DNA of 64,000 bases from Endosaccharibacter trunci. GTDB lineage: Bacteria; Pseudomonadota; Alphaproteobacteria; Acetobacterales; Acetobacteraceae. The translations under genes were made by a program, and so were the position numbers. The first letter of the stretch is position 1. Each line of letters opens with the position of its first letter. This document shows, one piece after another, positions 37,709 to 47,338 of the stretch. Where the stretch lies: assembly GCA_024515975.1 (NCBI GenBank), contig JAMSKV010000004.1:62001-126000 (forward strand). The letters run 5' to 3'. Under the pieces are notes generated by a model. That model saw nothing but the letters and a program-made list of their open reading frames with translations. It ran no database searches and had not been told where the DNA came from.

Positions 37709-39271
37709 ATGAATGCCAGCCCCAACGGGGAAGTGCTGCTCGAGATAAGCGGCCTTTCCAAGAGCTTCGGCGCGATCCAGGTTCTGCACGAGGTCGGTCT
37801 CGTGCTGCGTGCGGGCGAGATCCACGCCCTGCTCGGCGAGAACGGGGCTGGCAAATCGACCCTGATCAAGACCGTCACCGGCGTGCAGGGACGCGATGCC
37901 GGGACGGTGCGGCTGTGCGGGCAGGACATCGCCCCGCGCACCACGGAAGAAGCGGTGGCGGCCGGGCTCGCCACCGTCTACCAGGAAGTGAACCTGCTGC
38001 CGAACCTCTCGGTGGCGCAAAACCTGTTCCTGGGCCGTCAGCCCACGCGCTTCGGGATCGTGCAGGGCGGGGTCATGCGCAAACGCGCCAGCGCCCTGCT
38101 GCGCGAATTCGGGCTCGATATCGATCCCGGGCGTCCGCTCGGAAGCTATTCCGTCGCCGTGCAGCATATCTGCGCGATCGCCCGCGCCGTGGACCTGTCC
38201 GCGCGCGTGCTGATCCTCGACGAGCCCACGGCCAGTCTCGACGCGCACGAGGTCGAAGTGCTGCTGGGCGTGATGCGCGACCTCGCCGCCCGCGGCCTCG
38301 CCATCCTGTTCGTCACGCATTTCCTCGACCAGGTCTATGCGGTGTGCGACCGCATCACGGTTCTTCGCAACGGCCGTCTGGTCGGCGAGCGCGAGACGGC
38401 CGCGCTGCCGCGCATGGAACTGATCCACATGATGCTCGGCCGCGCGCTGGAGCATTCCGTGTCCACACGGGACGCCGGTCGCCCGCGCGGCGACTGCATC
38501 GGCGCCTTCCGCGACATGAGCCGGCGCGGCTCGATCGATCCGTTCGATCTCGACCTGCATCGCGGCGAAGTGGTCGGTCTCGCCGGCCTGCTCGGCTCAG
38601 GACGCACGGAAACCGTCCGTCTGGTGTTCGGCGCCGACAAGGCGGATAGCGGCACGGCGCAGCTCGACGGCAAATCCACCCGGCTCCATTCGCCCCGCGA
38701 TGCCTTGCGCCAGCGCATCGGCTACTGCCCGGAGGAACGGAAAACCGAAGGCATCGTCGCCGAACTCACCGTGCGCGAGAACATCATTCTCGCCTTGCAG
38801 GCCCGGCGTGGCCTGTGGCGCCCGATCCCCCGGCGCGAGCAGGACGCGATCGCCAGGCGCTTCATCAAGGCGCTCGACATCCGCCCGCCCGATCCGGAAC
38901 GGCCGATCGGATTGCTCTCCGGCGGCAACCAGCAGAAGGCGCTGCTGGCGCGCTGGCTCGCCACCGAACCCCGCATCCTCATTCTCGACGAACCGACGCG
39001 CGGCATCGATGTCGGCGCGCATGCTGAAATCATCCAACTCATCCGCAGATTGTGCGAGGACGGCCTCGCTTTGCTGGTGGTGTCTTCCGAGCTCGACGAG
39101 ATCGTCACCTATGCCGATCGCGTGCTCGTGCTGCGCGACCGCAAGCAGGTGGCCAGCCTCGAGGGCGAATCCGTGACCGTATCCTCCATTCTCGCGGCGA
39201 TCGCCTCCGACGACGTCGCACCCAAAGAGCAGGCGGCCAAGGAGCAGGTGGCCAGGGAGGAGGTGGCATGA
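37709..39271 (+). CDS. Sugar ABC transporter ATP-binding protein, YtfR/RbsA-like
   Basis: A 520-residue double-ABC protein. The first cassette has Walker A GENGAGKS at 43-50 and ILDEPTASLD. The second has GLLGSGRTE in place of Walker A, as usual in RbsA-type proteins, and the signature LSGGNQQKALLARWL with ILDEPTRGIDVGA. It energises uptake through the two following permeases. It starts 12 bases after the binding-protein gene and its stop overlaps the next ATG. Confidence 0.92.
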   Translation: MNASPNGEVLLEISGLSKSFGAIQVLHEVGLVLRAGEIHALLGENGAGKSTLIKTVTGVQGRDAGTVRLCGQDIAPRTTEEAVAAGLATVYQEVNLLPNLSVAQNLFLGRQPTRFGIVQGGVMRKRASALLREFGLDIDPGRPLGSYSVAVQHICAIARAVDLSARVLILDEPTASLDAHEVEVLLGVMRDLAARGLAILFVTHFLDQVYAVCDRITVLRNGRLVGERETAALPRMELIHMMLGRALEHSVSTRDAGRPRGDCIGAFRDMSRRGSIDPFDLDLHRGEVVGLAGLLGSGRTETVRLVFGADKADSGTAQLDGKSTRLHSPRDALRQRIGYCPEERKTEGIVAELTVRENIILALQARRGLWRPIPRREQDAIARRFIKALDIRPPDPERPIGLLSGGNQQKALLARWLATEPRILILDEPTRGIDVGAHAEIIQLIRRLCEDGLALLVVSSELDEIVTYADRVLVLRDRKQVASLEGESVTVSSILAAIASDDVAPKEQAAKEQVAREEVA

Positions 39272-40329
39272 GCGGCGCGGTGCATACGGCCCCCGGCGCC
39301 ACGCGGCGCCTGCCGCGCATCCCGCGCGCCGCCCTGCCGCAGATCATCGCACTGGTGGCGATCCTCGCGATCGACCGCGCCGTGTCGCCCGGCTTCTTCG
39401 ATATCCGCATGAGTGGCGGCCGCTTATTCGGCAGCGTCATCGACGTGCTCAACCACGGTGCGCCGGTGGCAATGCTCTCCCTCGGCATGGTGCTCGTCAT
39501 CGCCACGGGCGGAATCGACCTGTCCGTCGGCGCGGTCATGGCCATCAGCGGCGCCGTCGCGGCTACGCTCGCGGGCGAGCCGCTGGCGATCACGATCGGC
39601 GCCGCCCTGCTGATCGGGCTCGTCTGCGGGATCTGGAACGGCATCCTGGTCGCCTTCCTGCGCATCCAGCCGATCGTCGCCACGCTGATCCTGATGGTAG
39701 CCGGACGCGGCGTGGCGCAGCTCATCACCGGCGGACGCATCCTCACCTTCTCCGCGCCCGGCCTGTCGTGGTTCGGCGGCGGATCGGTGCTCGGCGTGCC
39801 GGCGGCCGTGGTGGTGACCGCGGGCGCCATCGTCGTCACCGGGCTTCTGGTGCGCGGCACGGCGCTCGGCCTGATGGTGGAAGCGACCGGCGGCAATGCC
39901 CGCGCGAGCCGGCTGGCCGGCATCGAGACGCGTGGCATGACGGTCGCGGTATATGCCTGGTCCGGCGTGTGCGCCGCAGTCGCCGGCATCCTGGCCGCCG
40001 CCGACATTCTCGGCGCAGACGCCAATAATGCGGGACTTTATCTCGAACTCGACGCCATCCTCGCCGTGGTGATCGGCGGCACCTCGCTGCTGGGCGGGCG
40101 TTTCTCCATCGGTCTCGCCGTGGTCGGCGCGCTGATCATCCAGTCGATGAACACCGGCATCCTGCTGTCCGGGCTGCCGGCCGAATTCAACCTGGTGGTG
40201 AAGGCGGTGGTCGTGCTGGCCGTGCTGCTGGCCCAGGCGCCGCGCCTGCGCAGAGTATTCGCCAGGAGCGCCGCGCCGCCGAAGGCCACCGAACCCGCCC
40301 CGGCCCGGCAACAAGGAGCACAGCCATGA
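39268..40329 (+). CDS. Sugar ABC transporter permease, YtfT-like
   Basis: The ATG overlaps the ATPase stop (ATGA), giving 353 residues; the longer frame upstream is a shadow of the ATPase gene. A BPD_transp_2 permease with eight to ten spans, including MLSLGMVLVIATGGIDLSVGAVMAI and the ATGGNARASRLAGI loop, which contacts the ATPase. It pairs with the next gene, as YtfT does with YjfF. The C-terminal tail is Pro/Ala-rich. Confidence 0.9.
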   Translation: MSGAVHTAPGATRRLPRIPRAALPQIIALVAILAIDRAVSPGFFDIRMSGGRLFGSVIDVLNHGAPVAMLSLGMVLVIATGGIDLSVGAVMAISGAVAATLAGEPLAITIGAALLIGLVCGIWNGILVAFLRIQPIVATLILMVAGRGVAQLITGGRILTFSAPGLSWFGGGSVLGVPAAVVVTAGAIVVTGLLVRGTALGLMVEATGGNARASRLAGIETRGMTVAVYAWSGVCAAVAGILAAADILGADANNAGLYLELDAILAVVIGGTSLLGGRFSIGLAVVGALIIQSMNTGILLSGLPAEFNLVVKAVVVLAVLLAQAPRLRRVFARSAAPPKATEPAPARQQGAQP

Positions 40330-41300
40330 GCCGGCTGCCGGTGATCGTCACCACGATCGTTTTCCTGCTTGGCTTCGCCGTCTGCGGGCTGCATTTCCGC
40401 CATTTCGCCTCCACACGCGTGGTCGCCGATCTGCTGACGGACAACGCCTATCTCGGCGTGCTCGCCGTCGGCATGACCTTCGTCATCATCTCGGGCGGAA
40501 TCGATCTGTCGGTCGGCGCGGTGCTCGGCTTCACCACCGTGTTCCTGGCACTGGCGATCGGCCCCTGGGGCATTCCGGCGCCGCTCGCCTTCGTGCTGGT
40601 GCTGGCGCTGTCGGCCGGGTTCGGCGCGGCCATGGGCGCGCTGATCCAGTATCTCGACATGCCGCCCTTCATCGTCACCCTGGCCGGGCTGTTCCTGGCC
40701 CGCGGCGGCGCCTTCCTGCTCTCCACCCAGTCGATCCCGGTGAACTCGCCGGTCTATGCCGCGCTGGTCGGCTTCCGGCTGCATATCCCCAGCGGCGGAC
40801 AAATCCCGCTCATCACCATGGTGATGCTGCTGGTCTTCGTCGTCTGCGGCGTGCTGCTGCATTTCACGCGGTTCGGCGCCAACGTGTATGCGCTCGGCGG
40901 CAGCCGCAGCTCCGCGACGCTGATGGGCATTCCCGTCGCCCGCACCACCATCCGCGTCTACATGCTGTCGTCGCTGCTGGCCGGGCTGTCGGGCATCATC
41001 TTCTCGCTCTACACCTCGTCCGGCTACTCGCTTTCCGGCGTCGGCAACGAGCTCGACGCGATCGCCGCGGTGGTGATCGGCGGAACGCTTCTGTCCGGCG
41101 GCGTCGGCACGCTGTTCGGCTCGTTCGTGGGCGTGATGATCGAGGGGCTGATCCAGACCTACATCACCTTCGACGGCAATCTGTCCTCCTGGTGGGCCAA
41201 GATCGTCACGGGCGCGCTGCTGTTCGCCTTCATCGCGTTCCAGCAGATCCTGTCCGGGGGCGTGCTGTCGTCGCTGCGACGCACATCCGCCCCGGCCTGA
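40326..41300 (+). CDS. Sugar ABC transporter permease, YjfF-like
   Basis: A 324-residue second permease subunit whose ATG overlaps the previous stop. It shows VGMTFVIISGGIDLSVGAVLGF, TLAGLFLARGGAFLLSTQSIP (the YjfF-like variant segment), and the GGSRSSATLMGIPVART coupling loop. Two dissimilar permeases with one binding protein is the YtfQRT-YjfF arrangement. It is followed after 34 bases by the dehydratase gene. Confidence 0.9.
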   Translation: MSRLPVIVTTIVFLLGFAVCGLHFRHFASTRVVADLLTDNAYLGVLAVGMTFVIISGGIDLSVGAVLGFTTVFLALAIGPWGIPAPLAFVLVLALSAGFGAAMGALIQYLDMPPFIVTLAGLFLARGGAFLLSTQSIPVNSPVYAALVGFRLHIPSGGQIPLITMVMLLVFVVCGVLLHFTRFGANVYALGGSRSSATLMGIPVARTTIRVYMLSSLLAGLSGIIFSLYTSSGYSLSGVGNELDAIAAVVIGGTLLSGGVGTLFGSFVGVMIEGLIQTYITFDGNLSSWWAKIVTGALLFAFIAFQQILSGGVLSSLRRTSAPA

Positions 41301-41334
41301 TCGCGCCATCCGACATTTGTCCAGGGAGACGACC

Positions 41335-42258
41335 ATGTCCCGGCCTGCCCGTTTCCGCGGCGTGTTTCCGGTCGTGCCGACCATCTTCGATCCGTCCGGC
41401 GCGCTCGATCTCGACGGCCAGCGTCGGGCGGTCGATTTCATGATCGATGCCGGCTCGGACGGATTGTGCATCCTCGCCAACTTCTCCGAGCAGTTCGCGC
41501 TTTCCGACGCGGAACGGAGCCAGCTCGCCGGCTGCATCCTCGATCACGTCGCGGGGCGCGTGCCGGTGATCGTCACCACCACCCATTTCTCCACCCGGAT
41601 CTGCGCGGAACGCTCGCGCGAGGCGCAGGCGATGGGAGCGTCGATGGTGATGGTGATGCCGCCCTATCACGGCGCCACCATCCGGCTGCCCGAAGCGGGC
41701 ATCGAGCGGTTCTTCCACGCCGTGTCGGATGCGATCCGGATCCCGGTCATGATCCAGGACGCGCCGGTCAGCGGCACCAGCCTGTCCGCGCCCCTGCTGG
41801 CGCGCATGGCGCGGGAGATCGAGCAGGTGTCCTATTTCAAGATCGAGGTGCCGATGGCCGCCGCCAAGCTGCGCGAGCTGATCGCGCTGGGCGGCGATGC
41901 CGTCGAAGGGCCTTGGGACGGCGAGGAAGCCATCACCCTGATGGCCGATCTCGATGCAGGCGCCACCGGCGCGATGACCGGTGCCGGCTTCCCGGACGGC
42001 ATCCGCGCCATCCTCGACGCCCATGCGGCAGGCGATCGCGAAGACGCCGCAGCCGCCTATGCGCGCTGGCTGCCGCTGATCAATCACGAGAACCGGCAAT
42101 GCGGCGCCCAGGCCGCCAAGATCCTGATGCAGGAAGGCGGAATCATCCGTTGCGAAGCGCCGCGCGCACCGGTCGTGCCGGTGCATCCAGACACGCGCGC
42201 CGGGCTGATCGAGATCGCGCGCCGACTCGATCCCTTGGTGCTGCGTTGGGCGAAGTAG
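41335..42258 (+). CDS. Dihydrodipicolinate-synthase family, likely L-2-keto-3-deoxyarabonate dehydratase
   Basis: The ATG at 41335 follows CAGGGAGA, giving 307 residues. It belongs to the DHDPS/NAL superfamily: FRGVFPVVPTIFD at the N-terminus, the TTTHFSTRICAERSREAQ region, MPPYHGAT, and YFKIEVP with Schiff-base Lys169. The segments DAGSDGLCILANFSEQFA and LINHENRQ match L-2-keto-3-deoxyarabonate dehydratases of the non-phosphorylative L-arabinose pathway, which yield 2-oxoglutarate semialdehyde. It is last in the importer operon, suggesting a pentose or pentonate among the imported compounds. Other 2-keto-3-deoxy acids remain possible. Confidence 0.82.
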   Translation: MSRPARFRGVFPVVPTIFDPSGALDLDGQRRAVDFMIDAGSDGLCILANFSEQFALSDAERSQLAGCILDHVAGRVPVIVTTTHFSTRICAERSREAQAMGASMVMVMPPYHGATIRLPEAGIERFFHAVSDAIRIPVMIQDAPVSGTSLSAPLLARMAREIEQVSYFKIEVPMAAAKLRELIALGGDAVEGPWDGEEAITLMADLDAGATGAMTGAGFPDGIRAILDAHAAGDREDAAAAYARWLPLINHENRQCGAQAAKILMQEGGIIRCEAPRAPVVPVHPDTRAGLIEIARRLDPLVLRWAK

Positions 42259-42268
42259 AAGCAAGGGC

Positions 42269-42382
42269 GTTCTTTCTTGAAAGAAAGAACCAAGACCTTT
42301 CGTCCGTCCAGACTGATGCTTGACCGCCTATTCGGACCAAACAGACAAAAGTCTTTTTGCTTCTTTTTCTTCAGAAAAGAAG
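42269..42382. repeat. Nested inverted-repeat element, copy 5
   Basis: The same orientation as copy 1. The TTCTTTC-TT-GAAAGAA opening is intact; the inner arms are diverged (CCGTCCAGAC left, GGACCAAACAGAC right). The closing hairpin at 42360-42382 has lost one A. It lies between the convergent dehydratase and threonine-dehydratase genes. Confidence 0.78.
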
Positions 42383-42393
42383 ATTCTTGTCCT

Positions 42394-43350
42394 TCAGTCT
42401 TCCAAGACCCAGCGCCGAAACAACGCAAGATCGATATTGCCGCCGCACAGCACCACGCCGACCCGGCGCCCACGCTGCTGCTCTCGCTCGCCGAGTAGAG
42501 CGGCGAGCGGCGCCGCCCCGGCTCCTTCCGCCAGATTATGCGTGTCGTGCCAATAGGCGCGGATCGCCGCCGCGATCGCGTCTTCCGATACGGTGACGAT
42601 CCGCGAAGCGCCGCCCTGGATGATCCGCAACGCCTCCGGGTCCGGAATCCGTACGGCGAGCCCGTCGGCGAGCGTATCGGCGCTGTCGAGCTGCACCGGC
42701 CGCCCTTCCGCGAAGGAACGTGCATAGGCCGGCGCCTTTTCGCTCTGCACGCCGACGATCTCGGTCGAGAGGCCCAGCAGATCGCGGCAGAGAATGGCGC
42801 CGCAGATGCCGGAGCCGAGCCCGATCGGCACGTACAGGACATCGAGCTTCGGCGCGCCGCGGAACAGTTCCAGCGCCCAGGTCGCGACGCCCAGCACCAG
42901 ATCGGCATGGAAGGACGGCGCGAAACGAAGCCCCTGCTCGCCGGCCAGGCGCACCGCTTCGAGCCGCGCCGCATCGAAATCCGCACCATGCTCGACGAGC
43001 TTGGCGCCCAGCGCACGAATGGCGGCGTTCTTCTCCTCGCTGTTGCCGTGCGGGACCACGATCGTCACCGGCACGCCGAAACGGCGGCCCGCGAAGGCGA
43101 GCGACTGGCCGTGATTGCCGCGCGTGGCGGAGATCAGCCCGTTCGGCGCCAGGCCTGCGCGCGCCACGCGTTCCACATGGATCAGCCCGCCGCGCACCTT
43201 GAAGGCACCGATCGGGGTGTGGTTCTCGTGCTTCACCCAGGTCTCGGTGCCGACCCGCCCGCTCAACAGCGGCCAGTCGTATTGCGGCGTCCCGGGAAAC
43301 ACACGATGCACTGCCTCCAGGGCAGCTTCCAGCGCGGCGAGTGTGAACAT
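42394..43350 (-). CDS. Threonine/serine dehydratase family PLP enzyme
   Basis: A 318-residue fold-type II PLP enzyme with PIGAFKVRGG carrying the Schiff-base Lys, the SATRGNHGQSLAFAG phosphate/substrate loop, GLGSGICGAI for the cofactor phosphate, and VLCGGNID near the end. It lacks the C-terminal ACT regulatory domain of IlvA, so it resembles catabolic threonine dehydratases that release ammonia and a 2-keto acid. It stands alone between repeat copy 5 and ahcY. Confidence 0.85.
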   Translation of the reverse strand: MFTLAALEAALEAVHRVFPGTPQYDWPLLSGRVGTETWVKHENHTPIGAFKVRGGLIHVERVARAGLAPNGLISATRGNHGQSLAFAGRRFGVPVTIVVPHGNSEEKNAAIRALGAKLVEHGADFDAARLEAVRLAGEQGLRFAPSFHADLVLGVATWALELFRGAPKLDVLYVPIGLGSGICGAILCRDLLGLSTEIVGVQSEKAPAYARSFAEGRPVQLDSADTLADGLAVRIPDPEALRIIQGGASRIVTVSEDAIAAAIRAYWHDTHNLAEGAGAAPLAALLGEREQQRGRRVGVVLCGGNIDLALFRRWVLED

Positions 43351-43502
43351 CCGGCGGCGGTCCTTCTGCGACGAGCTTTATCTTGTGCAGGAACAGGAGG
43401 CGCCGGCCAGACGCCCGTTCGGCATGCCTTCCTTCCGCTTTGCACCGGCCCGCGATATATCCGCGCCCGACACGACGCGCGAACTAAGGATCGGACGGCA
43501 TC

Positions 43503-44804
43503 ATGAGCCAGACGCAGGACTTCAAGGTCAAGGACATCAGCCTGGCCGGCTGGGGCCGCAAGGAAATCTCCATCGCCGAAGGCGAAATGCCCGGCCTGAT
43601 GGCGCTCCGGGAGGAGTTCGGCGCCTCGAAGCCGCTGAAGGGCGCACGCATCGCCGGCTGCCTGCACATGACCATCCAGACCGCCGTGCTGATCGAGACC
43701 CTGATCGCGCTGGGCGCCACCGTGCGCTGGTCGTCCTGCAACATCTTCTCGACCCAGGACCAGGCCGCGGCCGCGATCGCCGAGGCCGGCATTCCGGTGT
43801 TCGCCTGGAAGGGCCTGTCGGAAGAGGAATTCTGGTGGTGCATCGAGCAGACCGTGCGCGGGCCTGACGGCTGGACGCCGAACATGATCCTCGACGATGG
43901 CGGCGATCTCACCGTTCTGATGCACGACAAATATCCCGAAATGCTCGCCGACGTACGCGGCATCTCGGAGGAAACCACCACTGGCGTGCACCGGCTGTGG
44001 GAAATGGCCAAGAAGGGCACGCTCAAGGTGCCGGCCATCAACGTCAACGACAGCGTCACCAAGTCCAAGTTCGACAATCTCTACGGGTGCCGCGAGAGCC
44101 TGGTGGATGCGATCCGTCGCGGCACGGACGTGATGATGGCTGGCAAGGTCGCCGTGGTCGCCGGCTATGGCGACGTGGGCAAGGGCTCGGCTGCCTCGCT
44201 CCGCAACGCCGGCTGCCGCGTTCTGGTCACCGAGGCCGATCCGATCTGCGCCCTGCAGGCGGCGATGGAAGGCTACGAGGTCGTCACCATGGAGAGGGCC
44301 GCCCCGCGCGGCGACATCTTCGTGACCGCCACCGGCAATATCGACGTCATCACCGTCGACCACATGCGCGCCATGAAGCACCGCGCGATCGTCTGCAATA
44401 TCGGCCATTTCGACTCCGAGATTCAGATCGAGGGCCTGCGCAACTTCCGCTGGGACAACGTCAAGCCGCAGGTGGACGAGGTCGAGTTCCCGGATGGCAA
44501 GCGCCTGATCGTGCTGTCCGAAGGCCGTCTGGTGAACCTGGGCAACGCCACCGGCCACCCGTCCTTCGTGATGTCGGCGTCCTTCACCAACCAGACCCTG
44601 GCGCAGATCGAGCTTTGGACCGCGCCCGAAGGCAAGTACGAGCGCAAGGTCTACACCCTGCCGAAGGCGCTCGACGAGAAGGTCGCGGCCCTGCATCTGG
44701 CCAAGGTCGGCGCAGAGCTGACCCGCCTGTCCCAGGCCCAGGCCGCCTATATCGGGCTCGAATCCAACGCCGGCCCGTTCAAGCACGACCTCTACCGCTA
44801 CTGA
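43503..44804 (+). CDS. ahcY: Adenosylhomocysteinase
   Basis: A 433-residue NAD-dependent enzyme splitting S-adenosylhomocysteine into adenosine and homocysteine, clearing the product of methyltransferases. It shows [33 protein letters not shown], the NAD motif [18 protein letters not shown], and the C-terminal KHDLYRY tail required for the active site. AAGGA lies before the ATG. No SAH riboswitch pattern was recognised in the 150-base leader. Confidence 0.96.
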   Translation: MSQTQDFKVKDISLAGWGRKEISIAEGEMPGLMALREEFGASKPLKGARIAGCLHMTIQTAVLIETLIALGATVRWSSCNIFSTQDQAAAAIAEAGIPVFAWKGLSEEEFWWCIEQTVRGPDGWTPNMILDDGGDLTVLMHDKYPEMLADVRGISEETTTGVHRLWEMAKKGTLKVPAINVNDSVTKSKFDNLYGCRESLVDAIRRGTDVMMAGKVAVVAGYGDVGKGSAASLRNAGCRVLVTEADPICALQAAMEGYEVVTMERAAPRGDIFVTATGNIDVITVDHMRAMKHRAIVCNIGHFDSEIQIEGLRNFRWDNVKPQVDEVEFPDGKRLIVLSEGRLVNLGNATGHPSFVMSASFTNQTLAQIELWTAPEGKYERKVYTLPKALDEKVAALHLAKVGAELTRLSQAQAAYIGLESNAGPFKHDLYRY

Positions 44805-44811
44805 TCCGTGC

Positions 44812-44842
44812 CGCCGCCGTCCGGTCTCCCCGGACGGCGGCG
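44812..44842 (+). terminator. Strong GC hairpin after ahcY
   Basis: CGCCGCCGTCCGG (44812-44824) pairs perfectly with CCGGACGGCGGCG (44830-44842) across a five-base loop, just after the ahcY stop. There is no T-run, but the 13-bp GC stem fits a terminator or 3'-end stabiliser. Confidence 0.6.
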
Positions 44843-44950
44843 ATCACGAATCGCGGCGGATACGATCCCGACACGTTGCCGCCTTTGTTTCGTCTTGATC
44901 GACTCCTTATCTCTCATACCGGCCAGATGATCGCCGGAAGGGAGATGTCG

Positions 44951-45310
44951 ATGCGTAGGTCCATGTTGCTTGCCGCTGCTGCCGTGCTCGGTCTGGCGGG
45001 CACCACCATCGCGGCACAGCCCGCCCATGCCTGGGGCGGTTATCGCGGCGGCTGGGGCGGCGGCTACTACCACCACGGCTGGGGCGGCTATCATCGCGGC
45101 TGGGGCGGCGCGGGCGTCGGGCTGGGCGTCGGCCTGCTCGCCGGCGCGGCCATCGGCGCCGCCGCCGCGGCACCTTATGGCGGCTATGGCTACCCCGCCT
45201 ACGCCTATGCCCCGCCCCCGCCGGTCTATGTCGCACCGGCTCCGGTCTACGGCTATGCCGCGCCGGCACCCGTGGTGGTCACTCCGTCCTACGGCTATTA
45301 CGGCTACTGA
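44951..45310 (+). CDS. Secreted Gly/Tyr/His-rich protein of unknown function
   Basis: The ATG at 44951 is seven bases after GGAAGGGA; an in-frame ATG at 44945 is too close to that site. The 119-residue product has a signal peptide (cleavage after QPAHA), then WGGYRGGWGGGYYHHGWGG repeats, a Gly/Ala zipper-like hydrophobic stretch, and a Pro/Tyr/Ala tail ending YGYYGY. Small exported proteins of this composition are common in alphaproteobacteria and are thought to be envelope-associated, but no function is assigned. Confidence 0.75.
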   Translation: MRRSMLLAAAAVLGLAGTTIAAQPAHAWGGYRGGWGGGYYHHGWGGYHRGWGGAGVGLGVGLLAGAAIGAAAAAPYGGYGYPAYAYAPPPPVYVAPAPVYGYAAPAPVVVTPSYGYYGY

Positions 45311-45397
45311 CGGCCTGCCGCTTTCCTTCCCGCCGCGCGGCTTCTGTCGCGCGGTCCGCCGTTCAAGGCCTGCGCCGGTCCCGTCCGGCGCGCTCGG

Positions 45398-46039
45398 TCA
45401 GGAAGCACTCCTGGCAGCGCGGACGAACGCCGCGATCAGCTCTACGTCCTTTTGCCCTGAAGCCCGTTCCGCGCCGGACGACACATCCACGGCACGCGCT
45501 CCGCTCTGGCGGATAGCCTTCGCCACGTTGTCCGGCGTCAGCCCGCCAGCCAGCAGCCAGGGCGCCGGGGCGCGCCAGCCGGCGGTGATGCGCCAGTCGA
45601 AGCCCTGACCATTGCCGCCCGGCCGATCCGCCCCGGCAGGCGGACGCGACTCCACGACCAACCCATCCAGCATGCTCTCGACCGGCAGATCCCGGGCCCG
45701 GTCGACGCCGATCGCCTGCCAGACCGGCGCACCGACACGCGCCCGGATCGCCATGCAGCGGGACGTATCGTCGTAGATCTGCAGGATCGCCCTCGGTAGC
45801 GCGGCCCGCGCCGCATCGATCTCCGCGTCGCCCGGTTTCACCAGCAGCGCGACCACGCCGACCGTATCCGGCACCCTCCGTCGTAGTTCCGCCGCCCGTT
45901 CGACCGACACGTAGCGCGGCGAACGGGGAAAAAGGACGAACCCGACCCAGTCCGCACCGGCCGCGACGGCGGCATCCAGCGTGTCCGGTTCGGAGAGGCC
46001 GCAAATCTTGACCCGGACCGGCTCGATCTCAGCCGGCAT
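45398..46039 (-). CDS. trpF: Phosphoribosylanthranilate isomerase
   Basis: A 213-residue TIM barrel of tryptophan synthesis starting at ATG 46037-46039, which lies inside the 3' end of pyrF; a GTG at 46060 is an alternative. It shows VKICGL with the catalytic Cys, VGFVLFPRSPRYV, LLAGGLTPDNV and the phosphate loop AVDVSSGAE. The usual neighbours trpB and trpA are not in view downstream on this strand. It overlaps pyrF by 11 bases, so the two are translationally coupled. Confidence 0.92.
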   Translation of the reverse strand: MPAEIEPVRVKICGLSEPDTLDAAVAAGADWVGFVLFPRSPRYVSVERAAELRRRVPDTVGVVALLVKPGDAEIDAARAALPRAILQIYDDTSRCMAIRARVGAPVWQAIGVDRARDLPVESMLDGLVVESRPPAGADRPGGNGQGFDWRITAGWRAPAPWLLAGGLTPDNVAKAIRQSGARAVDVSSGAERASGQKDVELIAAFVRAARSAS

Positions 46040-46736
46040 CGAGTTCGGCGGCGATCGCACGCGCCGCGGCAGCAGGGTCGGAGGCGCCGGTGATCGGACG
46101 GCCGACCACGATCCAGTCCGCGCCCATGCGAGCCGCTTCGCCCGGCGTCATCACGCGCTTCTGGTCTCCCTGGGCCGCACCGGCGGGACGAATGCCCGGT
46201 ACCACCAGACACGGCGCGTCGCCGAGCGTATCACGCAAGGCCGATACCTCGTGCGGGCTGCAGACGAGCCCGTCCGCGCCGGACTGCGTCGCCAGACGGC
46301 CCAGACGCAGCACCTGCTGCCTCGGCCCTCCGGCGACACCGACAGCATGCAGCGATTCCGCATCCAGGCTGGTCAACACCGTCACGGCGAGCAGCAAGGG
46401 CCGCTCGCCCTGAGGAAACCCGTCCTCCACGGCGCGACGCGCCGCCTCGATCATCGCAGCCCCGCCGCCGGCATGGATCGTCAGCATGGCGGGCCGCAAC
46501 GGCGCCAGCGCGCGGACGGCGCCGGCGACGGTGTTGGGGATGTCGTGCAGCTTGAGGTCCAGGAACAAGGGCCGGGTTCCGGCCACGGCCCGGACGGCAT
46601 CGAAGCCGCGCGCATAGGTGAATTCCAGCCCCAGCTTCAGGGCGTCGCAGCTCCGCCCGGCGCCATCGGCCCAGGCGCTGGCCTGCGCGGCGTCGGTGGT
46701 ATCGAGCGCCAGGATCAGCTTGGTGCGGCGGGACAT
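46029..46736 (-). CDS. pyrF: Orotidine 5'-phosphate decarboxylase
   Basis: A 235-residue enzyme making UMP. The catalytic tetrad region DLKLHDIPNT includes Asp60, Lys62 and Asp65; LILALDT at the N-terminus and VVPGIRPAGAAQGDQKRVMTP (read in parts) with IVVGRPIT bind the phosphate. It sits between lapA-like and trpF genes on the same strand, a common order in alphaproteobacteria. Confidence 0.94.
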   Translation of the reverse strand: MSRRTKLILALDTTDAAQASAWADGAGRSCDALKLGLEFTYARGFDAVRAVAGTRPLFLDLKLHDIPNTVAGAVRALAPLRPAMLTIHAGGGAAMIEAARRAVEDGFPQGERPLLLAVTVLTSLDAESLHAVGVAGGPRQQVLRLGRLATQSGADGLVCSPHEVSALRDTLGDAPCLVVPGIRPAGAAQGDQKRVMTPGEAARMGADWIVVGRPITGASDPAAAARAIAAELDAG

Positions 46737-46745
46737 GAACCGCTC

Positions 46746-47096
46746 TCAGGGCGCCAGATACGGGCTGCTGGCGGGAATGGCGGCCGGCGTCGTCGCGTAG
46801 GTGGTGCTGTGCTGCGCCACCGCCTGGCTCATCTGCGCATGCAGATCCGCCAGCTTGGCTTCGAGCTGCTTCACCTGCTGCTCGGCGCGGCGCGCACGAC
46901 GGCGCTGACCGAGTTCGGAAAACCAGACCAGCAGCGCGCCCAGCACGAAGAACACGCCGGCGGAAATCAAGGCGATGGCACCGGCGGAGGACTGCCACGA
47001 CAGCGACGGCAGCTCCATCGAGGACGGCGTCTGGTTCATCAGCACGAAGGCCACCAGGACGATCAGGAAAGGCAGCATCATGATGAGTCGCAGCAT
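46746..47096 (-). CDS. LapA-domain (DUF1049) inner-membrane protein
   Basis: The ATG at 47094-47096 follows AGGAG, giving 116 residues. Two hydrophobic helices (IMMLPFLIVLVAFVLMN and AGAIALISAGVFFVLGALL) are followed by a basic coiled coil (RRARRAEQQVKQLEAKLADL), the LapA layout. LapA-type proteins assist envelope assembly with LapB. It is upstream of pyrF by nine bases. Confidence 0.82.
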   Translation of the reverse strand: MLRLIMMLPFLIVLVAFVLMNQTPSSMELPSLSWQSSAGAIALISAGVFFVLGALLVWFSELGQRRRARRAEQQVKQLEAKLADLHAQMSQAVAQHSTTYATTPAAIPASSPYLAP

Positions 47097-47338
47097 GGAA
47101 CGGCTCCTATCGCCCCGGACCGGCGGCGGCAAGCACGATCGACGCGGGCCGGTCGCTCTCGGCACGCAACGACCGGCCGGGCGGCCGGTTCCGGCGCGCC
47201 TCCCAACCGTCACCTTGCCGCGCGGCGTCGAGCATGGTCTCGTATCGGCGTGAGCATCGTCGCAACCGCACCAGGGTTCGCGTTCCCGCCGCGCCGGCCT
47301 CGTTCCGTCCGCGCGTCCAGAGCAGACAGGACCGGCCC

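Noticed and set aside
43351-43502. SAH riboswitch upstream of ahcY
   Set aside because: I looked for the conserved SAH riboswitch core in the 150-base leader and could not find it.
43997-44950. N-terminal extension of the secreted Gly/Tyr-rich protein
   Set aside because: The upstream frame is a shadow of ahcY. A signal peptide and a ribosome binding site mark the start at 44951.
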